A stretch of 64,000 nt of DNA from Bacteroidales bacterium (GCA_900766975.1 CAAFXO010000057.1:11713-75712); one strand, 5' to 3'; shown: positions 7,430 through 15,672, counted from the stretch's first letter. Notes: generated from the letters alone by a model not told the origin. Numbers and translations: made by a program.

Positions 7430-8782
7430 ATGAAGAGGAAGATCTACGAACAGATGCTCGATTGGAAAAACCGAAGCAAAGGCACTTCTGCTTTGCTTAT
7501 AGAGGGTGCTCGGCGAATAGGGAAAAGCTATATCGTTAGAGAGTTCGCAGAGAGGGAATACAAGTCATGTATTATTGTTGATTTCAACGATATGGATGAC
7601 GAGTTGAGGACTATCTTCGAACAATATCTTCATAATAGAAATGACTTTTTCATCAGACTCTCTGTATATTTCGGTGTTAAACTCTACGAAAGGGAGTCGA
7701 TAATCATTTTCGATGAGGTGCAACTTTATCCCAAAGCGAGGGCGGCCATAAAATATCTTGTGGCTGACGGCAGATATGATTATATTGAGACAGGTTCGCT
7801 CGTTTCATTAAGACAAAATGTAAAAGACATAGTTATACCTTCTGAAGAAGAATCAATAGATATGTTCCCTATGGACTTCGAAGAATTCCTTTGGGCCATG
7901 AATGAAGAAATGCTTGTGGATTTCATAAAAAGCCGATATGAATCCTTATCCCCTTTGGGTCCTCTTCTTCATCGCAAGGCATACGATCTTCTACGCCTGT
8001 ATATGATAGTGGGTGGTATGCCCCAAGCAGTGCAAACTTATTGCAAAACGAAAGATTTTGATCAGGTCGATAGAGTTAAAAGGACTATACTGCGTCTTTA
8101 CAGAAACGATATTTCTAAATATGCTTATCAGACAGAGACAAAAGTGACGAGAATATTCGACGACATACCATCACAGTTGCAGAAGCATGAAAAGAAATTC
8201 CGTATTTCTGCTATTCAAACCGGAGGAAAAATGAGAGACTATGAAGATGCTTTCTTCTGGTTAGACGATTCAAGAGTGGTCAACATCTGCTATAACGCCA
8301 CAGAGCCTAATGTGGGCTTGAGATTGAATATGGAGAGAACAACATTAAAGTGCTATATGGGGGACACCGGGCTGTTAATTGCACATGCGTTTGACGAAAA
8401 TGCCATAGCCGACATACAACTTTACCGCAAGCTGTTGCTCGACAAACTGGAAATAAATCAAGGAATGTTGGTGGAAAATCTCGTGGCTCAAATGCTCAGG
8501 GCTACAGGTCATAAACTATTCTTCTTCAGCCGTTCTGATAGAGAAGATGCTGATAATCGCATGGAAATAGATTTCCTGATAAGGAAGGCTACAGTGACTT
8601 CGCGTCATAACATCATTCCGGTAGAAGTTAAATCTACCAACAGATATACACACATATCCCTCGACAAGTTCCGTAAAAAGTATTCAGAATATGTTGCCAC
8701 GCCTATTGTGCTACACAGCAGTGATGTAACGACCAAAGATAGCATAACATATCTACCCCTATACATGGCCATGTTGCTATAG
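7430..8782 (+). CDS. AAA ATPase of the AAA_14/DUF4143 family
   Basis: The protein has 450 residues from the ATG at 7430; a GTG nine codons upstream lies inside the repeat array and is less likely. The Walker A is EGARRIGKSY near residue 25, and the Walker B is IIIFDEVQ. The family markers ETGSLVSLR and PMDFEEFLWAM follow. The C-terminal DUF4143 part ends with DFLIRK...PVEVKS, which resembles a PD-(D/E)XK nuclease core. Members of this family are common in Bacteroidales genomes and their role is not settled. This one stands alone, is flanked by two AGAGCGCG elements, and is driven from a tandem-repeat promoter. Confidence 0.9.
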   Translation: MKRKIYEQMLDWKNRSKGTSALLIEGARRIGKSYIVREFAEREYKSCIIVDFNDMDDELRTIFEQYLHNRNDFFIRLSVYFGVKLYERESIIIFDEVQLYPKARAAIKYLVADGRYDYIETGSLVSLRQNVKDIVIPSEEESIDMFPMDFEEFLWAMNEEMLVDFIKSRYESLSPLGPLLHRKAYDLLRLYMIVGGMPQAVQTYCKTKDFDQVDRVKRTILRLYRNDISKYAYQTETKVTRIFDDIPSQLQKHEKKFRISAIQTGGKMRDYEDAFFWLDDSRVVNICYNATEPNVGLRLNMERTTLKCYMGDTGLLIAHAFDENAIADIQLYRKLLLDKLEINQGMLVENLVAQMLRATGHKLFFFSRSDREDADNRMEIDFLIRKATVTSRHNIIPVEVKSTNRYTHISLDKFRKKYSEYVATPIVLHSSDVTTKDSITYLPLYMAMLL

Positions 8783-8784
8783 AT

Positions 8785-8823
8785 AAGAGCGCGTTCCTTA
8801 AATTTTTTGGGTCGCAGGGGCGG
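8785..8823. repeat. AGAGCGCG element, long form
   Basis: Starts 3 bases past the DUF4143 ATPase stop codon. It reads AAGAGCGCGTTCCTTAAATT, T-run, GGGTCGCAGGGGCGG and ends 20 bases before the convergent AlkD-like gene stop. No separate terminator is seen in this 60-base gap. Confidence 0.7.
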
Positions 8824-8842
8824 ATATTTTTGAGCTATAACG

Positions 8843-9625
8843 TTATGATTTGGTGCGGGTTTGGGTCAGGTAGTGTTGGCGGCGGTCGGGTGCCATCTTT
8901 TCTATGGCGTAGCGTAGGGTGGTGCGGTGCATCTCCCGGCCGTGGGTGTCGAGGTAGTCTTCGAGCACACATATATCTCTTTTGCCCACCTCTCTCAGCA
9001 TCCAGCCTACTGCCTTATGGATCAGATCGTGGGGATGGGGCATGAGTATCTCTGCCAATCTTAAAGCATCGTCATATTGGTCGGCTCGGATCAGCATCCA
9101 GCAGGTCACCATCGCTATGCGTTGCTCCCAGAGATTGCTGCTCTCTGCCAGGCGATATAGCACTGCGCGATCGGGCAATCTGCCATCAGCTCCGGGATAG
9201 AGTAGCCATTTACCCAAGATCTTGGGACATGACATGTCTACCAGATCCCAGTTGTTGGCTCTATGAGCATAGCGCAGATAAAAGCGAGCTATCTCTTCTC
9301 GTCTCTCTGCATGGGCTGTCGCCTCCTCTCGACCCTTCGGAATGGCAGCTTTCATCTCCTCGACCAGAAGAAAAAAACCGGCAAGCCTCGCCTCATGCCA
9401 TTCCGACATCAGCAGCCGGGCGATCTCATCTTGAGTCACCTTCAGCTTTGCCTCCTTTATCACAAGACGGACATCGGGAACTTTGACACCTATGAACTTA
9501 TCTCCCTCGCCATATTCACCCTTCCCGGTCTTGAAGAAACGCATGAGGATATCCCTCTGCGCATCATCTCCCATAGAGAGAAGAGCATCAACGATCTCAT
9601 CAGCTGTAATATCTTTAACCTGCAT
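8843..9625 (-). CDS. AlkD-like DNA alkylation repair protein
   Basis: A 260-residue HEAT-repeat DNA glycosylase-like protein. The stretch ANNWDLVDMSCPKILGKW carries the tryptophan and aspartate that line the AlkD active site, and LWEQRIAMV is a further family mark. AlkD removes N3- and N7-alkylpurines from DNA. I place the start at the ATG at 9625: a TTG six codons upstream is the last three bases of the -7 box, so it cannot be in the mRNA. The 5' leader would be only about a dozen bases. It is a single gene converging on the DUF4143 ATPase. Confidence 0.9.
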   Translation of the reverse strand: MQVKDITADEIVDALLSMGDDAQRDILMRFFKTGKGEYGEGDKFIGVKVPDVRLVIKEAKLKVTQDEIARLLMSEWHEARLAGFFLLVEEMKAAIPKGREEATAHAERREEIARFYLRYAHRANNWDLVDMSCPKILGKWLLYPGADGRLPDRAVLYRLAESSNLWEQRIAMVTCWMLIRADQYDDALRLAEILMPHPHDLIHKAVGWMLREVGKRDICVLEDYLDTHGREMHRTTLRYAIEKMAPDRRQHYLTQTRTKS

Positions 9626-9640
9626 AGCCGGATTTTTTTG

Positions 9641-9671
9641 CAAATATAATATTGTATTCGCACTCTACAAA
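9641..9671 (-). promoter_or_regulatory. Predicted promoter of the AlkD-like gene
   Basis: On the minus strand TTTG (9668-9671), 19 bases, TATATTTG (9641-9648). The -7 box ends 15 bases before the ATG, which settles the start codon and predicts a very short leader. Confidence 0.75.
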
Positions 9672-9678
9672 GTATTAC

Positions 9679-9704
9679 CAAAAATTTAAGGAACGCGCTC
9701 TAAA
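9679..9704. repeat. AGAGCGCG element, long form
   Basis: On the minus strand TAGAGCGCGTTCCTTAAATT followed by TTTGG. It lies just upstream of the AlkD-gene promoter, and so is outside the predicted transcript of that gene. Confidence 0.65.
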
Positions 9705-9966
9705 TGAAAGAGTCGTGTGCAAAAGACATAGTTTTTTGCAAAAAAGATGGTCAGGATACTTACTATATTTCAAATTTATCGTATATTTGCAACGTGGATT
9801 GGCAACATTCCGCACCGACATCGCTTTCTTTGTGTATAACCCCACCACTCGGATTGCATGGCGGATAAATTGATATTGCTTATGGCAAAAAAGACCACAG
9901 CAACAAGTGTTTAACGGCTCAAACATAACTCCTGTTTTTAATTATACATATACCATTGTCTAAATT

Positions 9967-10623
9967 ATGAATACTTTCTACAAAGTATTATTCGTGTTGG
10001 CAATATTAATTGCCAACAGCATTAGCGCCTCGGCCATCGAATTTACGGTTGATGGCGTGTGCTATAGCGTCAATGACGACAACACAACTGTTATGGTAAC
10101 AGGCTATCCGTCAGGCAGTAAGCCGACAGGCGACCTCAACATCCCCGAGTCGGTCACTTATAGTGATATCTCATATCCCGTCACCTCAATCGGCGAAGGG
10201 GCGTTCTCCTATTGCAGCGGTTTGACGAGCGTCACCATCCCCAACTCCGTCACCTCAATCGGCCGCGATGCGTTCTCCTTTTGCAGCGGCTTGACGAGGA
10301 TTGATGCCTATCCGGATCCTGAAAAAGTCAGCACCGGGGAGGACGCTTTCTATGACGTGCCCAAAGATGGGACTCTGCATGTGCTACCCCAGTATCTGAG
10401 TGCATACCAGACGGCGAGCCAGTGGGAGGATTTCACCAATATCAAGGGTGACCTTACCGAGATTGGCGGCATCGAAGTGGTGCGCGTCGATGAGTTGGAC
10501 CACACACTGCCCATGAATGTGTATAACATGAATGGCGTGAAGATGGGCGACAGATTGGAAGACCTCCCTGCCGGCATTTACATTGTGTGCCAAGGTAGCA
10601 AGAGCGCCAAGGTGGTGAAGTAA
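9967..10623 (+). CDS. Small BspA-type leucine-rich repeat protein, exported
   Basis: 218 residues with a signal peptide ending near ISASA. Two BspA/LRR_5 repeats follow (VTSIGEGAFSYCSGLTSV and VTSIGRDAFSFCSGLTRI), then a partial repeat and a C-terminal part ending GIYIVCQGSKSAKVVK, which resembles the beta-rich sorting tails of Bacteroidetes surface proteins. Family members usually carry many more repeats, so this is either a short member or one shortened by repeat loss. BspA proteins are surface proteins, often adhesins; a role for this one is not shown. The 340 bases upstream contain a TATATTTG at about 9783 but no matched -33 box. Confidence 0.8.
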   Translation: MNTFYKVLFVLAILIANSISASAIEFTVDGVCYSVNDDNTTVMVTGYPSGSKPTGDLNIPESVTYSDISYPVTSIGEGAFSYCSGLTSVTIPNSVTSIGRDAFSFCSGLTRIDAYPDPEKVSTGEDAFYDVPKDGTLHVLPQYLSAYQTASQWEDFTNIKGDLTEIGGIEVVRVDELDHTLPMNVYNMNGVKMGDRLEDLPAGIYIVCQGSKSAKVVK

Positions 10624-10645
10624 CCGCATCGGCAACCACAATAAC

Positions 10646-10683
10646 AATCGGCAGGGTCCCATTACGGCGGGACTCTGCCGATT
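10646..10683 (+). terminator. Hairpin behind the LRR gene
   Basis: AATCGGCAG and CTGCCGATT pair perfectly, and GGTCCC/GGGACT extends the stem inward with one mismatch. It starts 23 bases after the stop codon. There is no long T-run. Confidence 0.6.
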
Positions 10684-10686
10684 ACG

Positions 10687-10815
10687 TTGTATAGAGCGGC
10701 GCAGATCTGCGTCAGCAAACATGCCGGCCAACGCGACAAGATGGGCTGCGCCTATTTTCTGCATCCCATGCGAGTCGCTATGCGTTGCCGCACCGATGAG
10801 GAAAAGATGGTCGCG
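10687..10815 (+). pseudogene. Remnant of an HD-domain (p)ppGpp hydrolase-like protein
   Basis: About 43 codons read YRAAQICVSKHAGQRD and then YFLHPMRVAMRCRTDEE. This matches the start of RelA/SpoT-type HD hydrolases, where AxxAHxGQxDKxGxPYxLHPxRV is typical. The histidine of LHP is kept. The expected LLHDVVED metal site does not follow; the frame goes on into unrelated sequence. It is a broken fragment, and the similarity is judged by eye. Confidence 0.5.
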
Positions 10816-11194
10816 CCCGGAAATTCTTACTTGCCGAAACGGACCAACCTGTTACACCCGACTTATAATCTGAACTACCAAAAAATCCTGTCTTTCCCTC
10901 ATAGAGTGCTTGGCTATACCTTTGCGGTATAATCAAGCACTTTTTAGAGCCGCCACTGCCTACGGCAAGCTAAACCGCGTTGACCTCGAAGATGAACAGG
11001 CTCAATATCTCGCTGAAATCCATTATTGCCGACGCTACTTCTTTCGCCACCGCAAGGCTCGGCGAAATCTCGCTGCTGTCGTCCACAGTCTATTGCGGTC
11101 AGCGGTCTATCTCATTCTTCGTTGACCTGGTGTAATCGGTAATTTTGTATCGAAAAAAATCGGAAAAGTCAAATCGACATGATAGGACAAAAAA
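10816..11194. other. Stretch without a recognised gene
   Basis: Apart from the terminator at 10905-10945, this holds only short frames. One of 47 codons (10992-11135, plus strand) has no recognisable product. With the HD remnant on its left and the probable IS21 remnant on its right, it is best read as decayed accessory DNA. Confidence 0.5.
10905..10945 (+). terminator. Intrinsic terminator in decayed DNA
   Basis: AGTGCTTG...CAAGCACT forms the outer stem and TATACC/GGTATA the inner one; TTTTT follows on the plus strand. It is a good terminator with no intact gene in front of it, so it probably belonged to a gene that has since been lost. Confidence 0.75.
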
Positions 11195-11241
11195 ATAACA
11201 TTGTAATTTTGTGGTAACGACACCCTAAATTACAATGTTAT
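11195..11241. repeat. Perfect 15-base inverted repeat
   Basis: ATAACATTGTAATTT (11195-11209) and AAATTACAATGTTAT (11227-11241) are exact inverse copies around a 17-base loop. The right arm overlaps the start codon of the possible IstA remnant. It could be the end of a lost insertion sequence or a hairpin over a ribosome-binding site. Confidence 0.8.
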
Positions 11242-11320
11242 GACCGAGACTTCTAAACTAAAGAAGTATCTAATGTGGTACAAAGTTAAAGAATTATTTT
11301 CAAATGGCCTCCGAATTTAG
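11240..11320 (+). pseudogene. Possible N-terminal remnant of an IS21-family IstA transposase
   Basis: A 26-residue frame starts MTETSKLKKYLMWYKVKELF and ends at a stop after NGLRI. In IS21-type IstA proteins of Bacteroidales, a segment of the form YxVKELxxxGLxxSQIxRELG begins the helix-turn-helix. Only its first half is left. The perfect inverted repeat at 11195-11241 lies at the start. The assignment rests on this short match and is not certain. Confidence 0.4.
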
Positions 11321-11385
11321 AGAAAGCAAAAACTCCTACTCAATCTATGCGAGAGATGCGACATGAATAAGAGTACGTCAAGATA

Positions 11386-12048
11386 TCACTTCCTATTCAT
11401 CACACTCTCAGCCAACAGATATACTCGTGTTCCGAGAGTCTGTGGCCAGCGGTCAGCGGGATTCATGTCCAACGTTTTTGCTCGTGCAATTGCCTCCTCA
11501 ACATGAGCAATCAGCATTTGAGCATCGTATGCCGATTCATGGTAAGAACCCATCTCTTGACGCAATCGCATCTTTAGATATGGGTCTGTCCTCCTTGAAT
11601 TTCGGCGATTCTCCAACCATTGTTGTTGCTCTTCGGGAGACAGCGAAGTGACATCTACCAAATGCAACAGCAACCATAGTTCGATGCAAGGATTGCTCAA
11701 AGCCATGTGCATGTATTCATCTTGCGCACATTCTGTAGCCACACGAGATAGCATTGCCTCTGTCCAACGGTCTTTGTCAATGACAAGCCAGAGTTCATCG
11801 TCGGCTTCCAAAGCATATTGTTCCTTGTAGTCGTTCAACTGCTTCAAGACATGTTCCTGACTGGAGTTGTTCTGCTCGGCTTCACTTCGTTCCAAGATAT
11901 GCACATGCACACGGGGATTGGTATATTCCTTGGCCAATGCCTTGAAATATATCCGCTCCGTGTCCTTGCCCTCAGAGGCTATGACTATTAGGCGGGCGTC
12001 ACGGAATGCCTCTTGACGCTCACGCATCAAACTATTCCTGCTTCGCAT
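11386..12048 (-). CDS. RloB-like protein with TOPRIM-type motifs
   Basis: 220 residues. The order is IASEGKDTERIYF near residue 25 (the TOPRIM glutamate), ELWLVIDKDRW near 90 (the DxD motif), then SNPCIELWLLLHL, which is typical of the RloB family (PF13707). RloB-type proteins are paired with an AAA ATPase and are thought to be nucleases. The start codon overlaps the end of the ATPase gene by 17 bases, so the two are translated together. The pair resembles AbiL (AbiLi/AbiLii) and, in layout, the PARIS AriA/AriB system, both anti-phage. Defence is inferred; there is no direct evidence here. Confidence 0.85.
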   Translation of the reverse strand: MRSRNSLMRERQEAFRDARLIVIASEGKDTERIYFKALAKEYTNPRVHVHILERSEAEQNNSSQEHVLKQLNDYKEQYALEADDELWLVIDKDRWTEAMLSRVATECAQDEYMHMALSNPCIELWLLLHLVDVTSLSPEEQQQWLENRRNSRRTDPYLKMRLRQEMGSYHESAYDAQMLIAHVEEAIARAKTLDMNPADRWPQTLGTRVYLLAESVMNRK

Positions 12049-13375
12049 CGTCCCAATGAATATTATTCAGTTCACCAAAGAACGGAATTGCTCCGTATCG
12101 GCCATTCAAATAGCCCTTCTGCACATTCTCTCTCGGCTTGTACTCGCAAAGCGAAGACAAATGGCTTTCTCCCTTCTTGTCTTTCTCCACAAACCACACT
12201 TCGTCTTGACGGATAGGAGCAGTGGAAAGTAGATTGGACTCGTGTGTGGTGCAAATTAGCTGCATCTGTGAATCGCTTCTGAGCAGGCTGTTATACATCT
12301 CCAACAGTTTCAATGTCAGCATCGGATGAAGACTCCTATCGACCTCATCAATCACATAGACGGCATCATTGGCACGCATATCAATGAGCATAGGAATGAA
12401 ATCGAAAAGGCGAGACGTTCCATCGGACTCCTCGAACATCTCGAATATATAGTCTGAGTTGCTGTCTTCCGCCTTGTGGATAGTTTTCAATTCGTACCAC
12501 TTCAAGTTCTTCGACTCGTCTTTTTCTGCAAAGATGAAGCGGCTCTCATTGTGAATCACTACACCAGTCTTTTCATCCTTACCGTCAAGGCTTTCCTCAA
12601 TCTTCTGTCGGATTTCATCGGGAATGCGCAATTCTTCGGATTTCGACTCAATGCGACGAAGGTCGGATATGCCTGTGCCAAAGTAGCTAAGCAAATCACG
12701 CATCACGTTTTTGAATTGAGAGTCATTCACTACTCGGAAAGGGGAATCCGTCCTGTGCGTATTGGGGAAGATTATGTTCAAATTCTCGAACCACTTTCGT
12801 GCCGACTTGATAGCATCTATTCCCTTTCCGTTACGCTTGATATACTCACTCAGGAAAGTGCCTTTCGTTGGTGTGCCATCAATCAAGAACTTTAAGAACT
12901 GACCGTCTGCCCCCTTCACGAACTGTGGTGCAATGGTATTCTCCCAAATGTCACCATTACGCTTGCGCTCGAATATCAAAGCATCAGTACGACTGCCAGT
13001 CTTATACAGCCATTCCTCCAACAAACCGCCCTTCGAGAAAGCGATGCCGTACGCAAAGAATTGGCCATCCACCTTGAACTCCAGTTCGATACTTGAACGT
13101 TCCTGCGGAGTGTCTGTCATCTTGAAGTAATTGTACTTACGATTACTCCATCCATCAAGTGCAAAGTCCTTGATGATAGCCAAGCACTTTATGATGTTCG
13201 ACTTACCAGAAGCATTGGCACCATAAATCAAACCCATACGGAGCACGGATATATCATCCCGCTTCTCCGCACGTGACACTTGTAACGGCAATTGGTCGCT
13301 TTTGCTTGCCGTGAACAAGATGCGCGTCTCCTCGTTGAACGAGTAAATATTTTCAAACTTAGCTGATAATAGCAT
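12032..13375 (-). CDS. RloA-like AAA/ABC-type ATPase, partner of the RloB-like protein
   Basis: 447 residues of the AAA_21 class. The Walker A is YGANASGKSNI near residue 55, an ABC-signature-like ESDGTSRLFDF is near 325, the Walker B is VYVIDEVDRSLHP, and the switch histidine is in ICTTHESNLL. Between Walker A and signature is a family-specific insert with no clear coiled coil. This is the architecture of ATPases paired with TOPRIM effectors in defence systems, where the ATPase senses the phage and controls the nuclease. It has its own predicted promoter. Decayed fragments on both sides and the nearby tRNA-Phe suggest acquisition by transfer. Confidence 0.87.
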   Translation of the reverse strand: MLLSAKFENIYSFNEETRILFTASKSDQLPLQVSRAEKRDDISVLRMGLIYGANASGKSNIIKCLAIIKDFALDGWSNRKYNYFKMTDTPQERSSIELEFKVDGQFFAYGIAFSKGGLLEEWLYKTGSRTDALIFERKRNGDIWENTIAPQFVKGADGQFLKFLIDGTPTKGTFLSEYIKRNGKGIDAIKSARKWFENLNIIFPNTHRTDSPFRVVNDSQFKNVMRDLLSYFGTGISDLRRIESKSEELRIPDEIRQKIEESLDGKDEKTGVVIHNESRFIFAEKDESKNLKWYELKTIHKAEDSNSDYIFEMFEESDGTSRLFDFIPMLIDMRANDAVYVIDEVDRSLHPMLTLKLLEMYNSLLRSDSQMQLICTTHESNLLSTAPIRQDEVWFVEKDKKGESHLSSLCEYKPRENVQKGYLNGRYGAIPFFGELNNIHWDDAKQE

Positions 13376-13407
13376 GAAGATTCTAATATTTCATTATAAT
13401 TCAGTTG

Positions 13408-13441
13408 CAAAGATAATGATATTATTTTTATTTTCGTCAAA
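13408..13441 (-). promoter_or_regulatory. Predicted promoter of the RloA/RloB-like operon
   Basis: On the minus strand TTTG (13438-13441), 22 bases, TATCTTTG (13408-13415), 33 bases before the ATPase start. The surrounding 100 bases are very AT-rich. Confidence 0.65.
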
Positions 13442-13518
13442 TTCATGCGTTAATATTTATGAATATGACAAATTTTACATGCTTTTGTAGTCATTATGTC
13501 AGTCTTCTGTCGTATTAA

Positions 13519-13689
13519 TGCAATATTTTGACTTTGGAACAAGTTTTGAGTCGTGTTGCTGCCAAGGGCTATTTAGACGGATTGGTTAAAAGAGGTATTC
13601 TGGAAAGAATTAAACTTGACGGAAGGACACAGGGATATATTAGATCTGATAATTTCAACGAATTAATAGCCTCAGTTGTAGAAAGATGA
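13519..13689 (+). pseudogene. C-terminal remnant of a winged-helix-like protein
   Basis: An open frame from 13519 has no good start and ends at TGA 13687-13689. It reads VLSRVAAKGYLDGLVKRGIL and on through DGRTQGYIRSDNF. That is the shape of a DNA-binding winged helix, as at the C-terminus of some Fic and AbiE-type proteins. The N-terminal part is missing, since the preceding sequence is the divergent promoter region of the RloA-like gene. I read it as a truncated relic. Confidence 0.5.
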
Positions 13690-13870
13690 GACGCGAAAAA
13701 CGAAAGTATTTTCGTTTTCTTTCGTTTTCTTTCGTATAGTGTCGTGTATTCTGCATTTTTCAAAAAATCTAAGGTGGACTTAACCATGAGCCCCCGATTC
13801 CTTTCAGACCCTCAACAAACGGCAGTACTGTATGGGAAACTCTCTCTGATATCCCACCATATATACGACA

Positions 13871-13895
13871 AAAGCCTCGACAACGTCGAGGCTTT
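13871..13895 (-). terminator. Terminator of tRNA-Phe
   Basis: AAAGCCTCGAC, a 3-base loop, and its exact complement form an 11-base stem starting 5 bases past the tRNA 3' end on the minus strand. TTTTGTCG follows. Confidence 0.85.
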
Positions 13896-13899
13896 CCGG

Positions 13900-13972
13900 T
13901 GGTGCCACCAGGAATCGAACCGGGGACACAAGGATTTTCAGTCCTTTGCTCTACCAACTGAGCTATGGCACC
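13900..13972 (-). tRNA. tRNA-Phe (GAA)
   Basis: A 73-base cloverleaf. Acceptor GGTGCCA pairs with TGGCACC, the D arm is GCTCAGTTGGTAGAGC, the anticodon loop CTGAAAA gives GAA, and the T loop is GGTTCGATTCC. The discriminator is A and the 3' CCA is not encoded (CCG follows). The gene has its own promoter and terminator. The accessory region 7.0-13.8 kb lies on the 3' side of this gene, the usual side for integration. Confidence 0.97.
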
Positions 13973-14009
13973 TTACCGCTTCCGAGGGGTTGTCCCCCGT
14001 TTGCGAGTG

Positions 14010-14041
14010 CAAAGTTAGGAATTTCTTTTCATTCTACCAAA
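14010..14041 (-). promoter_or_regulatory. Predicted tRNA-Phe promoter
   Basis: On the minus strand TTTG (14038-14041), 20 bases, TAACTTTG (14010-14017). The -7 box ends 37 bases before the tRNA 5' end. Confidence 0.7.
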
Positions 14042-14135
14042 TTTTTTGCTACTTATTTTTCGTTTCTCTCTCTCTTTTTCGCTTTTACCCCATCCCTCTA
14101 TCCCATTACCCTCTATTTGCTATCCCCCGAAAAAT

Positions 14136-14169
14136 AAGTGTGTCAAGGATCCTTGTCCTTGACACACTT
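14136..14169 (-). terminator. Terminator of the DUF5723 operon
   Basis: AAGTGTGTCAAGGA pairs perfectly with TCCTTGACACACTT, a 14-base stem. On the minus strand it is followed by ATTTTTC. It lies 40 bases past the stop codon of the DUF5723 gene. Confidence 0.85.
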
Positions 14170-14208
14170 TATGTTAGTTCATGTGTTTTCGCTCTTGTTG
14201 GGGTGTTA

Positions 14209-15639
14209 TTAGGATTTGCCGAAGGTGACGTTGAAACCGAAGGTGACGTTGGCGTTGGCATGGCCCACAGGCACGATCTGCGGTGTCAGATTGAAGAACT
14301 GATGATCCGACCCGATGAAGAAGTTGAACCCTTTGGGGTGGAAGTTGATCATCCAGCCAAATGAGGAGCCGAAAGTCGAAATCGCGTAGTTGGCACTCAC
14401 GTCAAACCATTTGGTCGGTTTGCAGTTGGCAGAGATGCGTCCCTCGGTCCATGAGAAGGCTCCATTGATGCGCTGAGTCAGCAAGAGACCGGCCGTCAAG
14501 TTCTTGTAGAAGGGCATCTCATATTCGCCGGCGATGTGGATCGTGGTGGCGAGCATTGTGGCGCGTGAGCCATTGTCCTCAACGCGACGGAAGTTGAAGC
14601 AGTCTTCCAAGTCATCGCCAAGACGGCTTATCTGCTCGTCGAGCTTGTTCTCTTCGTAGTTGGGGCTATCCTCGTCAAAGGCAATATCCTTGAAACCATC
14701 GAACGTCCACTCGGTGTAGGGTGTCTCACCCTTTTTGACATTATTCCAAGTCATAAAACCTAAGTCGAGGATTGAGGCTGAGAGGGTCAAACCGGGCACC
14801 AACCCGCGATACACGACACCAAGGTCGAGGGCTGCACCACCGCCGGCGATCGAGAAGCTGTTATAATCCATATCGTCCCACGAGATCTGGTCGGCTTGCG
14901 AAGGATTGTCATACTCTCTTCCTGCCTCCTGATATGTCGGCAGATAGAGTCCCGAGCCGAGTGCCACGTTCACATTGCCCTGGCCGGTGATCTTCCACTG
15001 GGTGTCCGAGAGAGTCATATTCATCTTCTGGATGCGTGCATCGAGATTGCCCATGCCAAGCAAGACCTTCACCTTCGCACCCACATCGATCTTGTCGTTG
15101 ATCTTGTGGCTATGTCCCAAGGCGATCTCTGCCGATGCATTCAGGTTGACACGCATATTCTCGAAGGAATAGGTCGACGACTCGCCCTGCTGGCCCATCT
15201 TCATAAACTCGAGCAAGCCTTTGGGCACATTCACGCCCCCATCTACTCTCGCCGAGATCGACAACGTGTTAAAACCGCCCAGAGCCTTGAAGCCCAACGA
15301 AACCAACGACAGATTAAAGTTGGGTATCACCTTATTGTTGCCGGCGAGCTTGGATACAAACTCCTGGCCATCTACGTTGGGGTTCATGAAGGTGGTAAGT
15401 TGGCCGTTGGGAAGCTTATAGAGGAATGTATTGACACCCACATTGCTGTTTACGCCGACATTGAAATTGCCAAGAATAGGTATAGACACATAATTATATT
15501 CACCACCGAGAGCGGGGTTCAGTTCATGACGATGGGTGTATCCATCGAGGAAATAACCGCTTCGTGAAGCCTCTTGTTGAGCCATCACCGGGATGGAGGC
15601 AAGGGCAAGAGCCAACCCTGTTATGATAGATTTTTTCAT
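14209..15639 (-). CDS. DUF5723 outer-membrane protein
   Basis: 476 residues with a signal peptide (MKKSIITGLALALASIPVMA). The mature part has alternating strands rich in glycine and aromatics, and ends FGFNVTFGKS, a terminal aromatic strand suited to an outer-membrane beta-barrel. The LNPALGGEYNYVSIPILGN stretch near the N-terminus is typical of DUF5723. The function of the family is unknown. It is the second gene of a pair, 33 bases behind a large lipoprotein gene, so the two probably act together at the cell surface. Confidence 0.85.
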   Translation of the reverse strand: MKKSIITGLALALASIPVMAQQEASRSGYFLDGYTHRHELNPALGGEYNYVSIPILGNFNVGVNSNVGVNTFLYKLPNGQLTTFMNPNVDGQEFVSKLAGNNKVIPNFNLSLVSLGFKALGGFNTLSISARVDGGVNVPKGLLEFMKMGQQGESSTYSFENMRVNLNASAEIALGHSHKINDKIDVGAKVKVLLGMGNLDARIQKMNMTLSDTQWKITGQGNVNVALGSGLYLPTYQEAGREYDNPSQADQISWDDMDYNSFSIAGGGAALDLGVVYRGLVPGLTLSASILDLGFMTWNNVKKGETPYTEWTFDGFKDIAFDEDSPNYEENKLDEQISRLGDDLEDCFNFRRVEDNGSRATMLATTIHIAGEYEMPFYKNLTAGLLLTQRINGAFSWTEGRISANCKPTKWFDVSANYAISTFGSSFGWMINFHPKGFNFFIGSDHQFFNLTPQIVPVGHANANVTFGFNVTFGKS

Positions 15640-15672
15640 TGGTCGAAAGTTTTTTAGTAGGTTGCTGATCGA

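Noticed and set aside
10992..11135. A 47-residue plus-strand frame
   Set aside because: It overlaps another frame of similar length, shows no recognisable domain and lies in decayed DNA. I could not support it as a gene.
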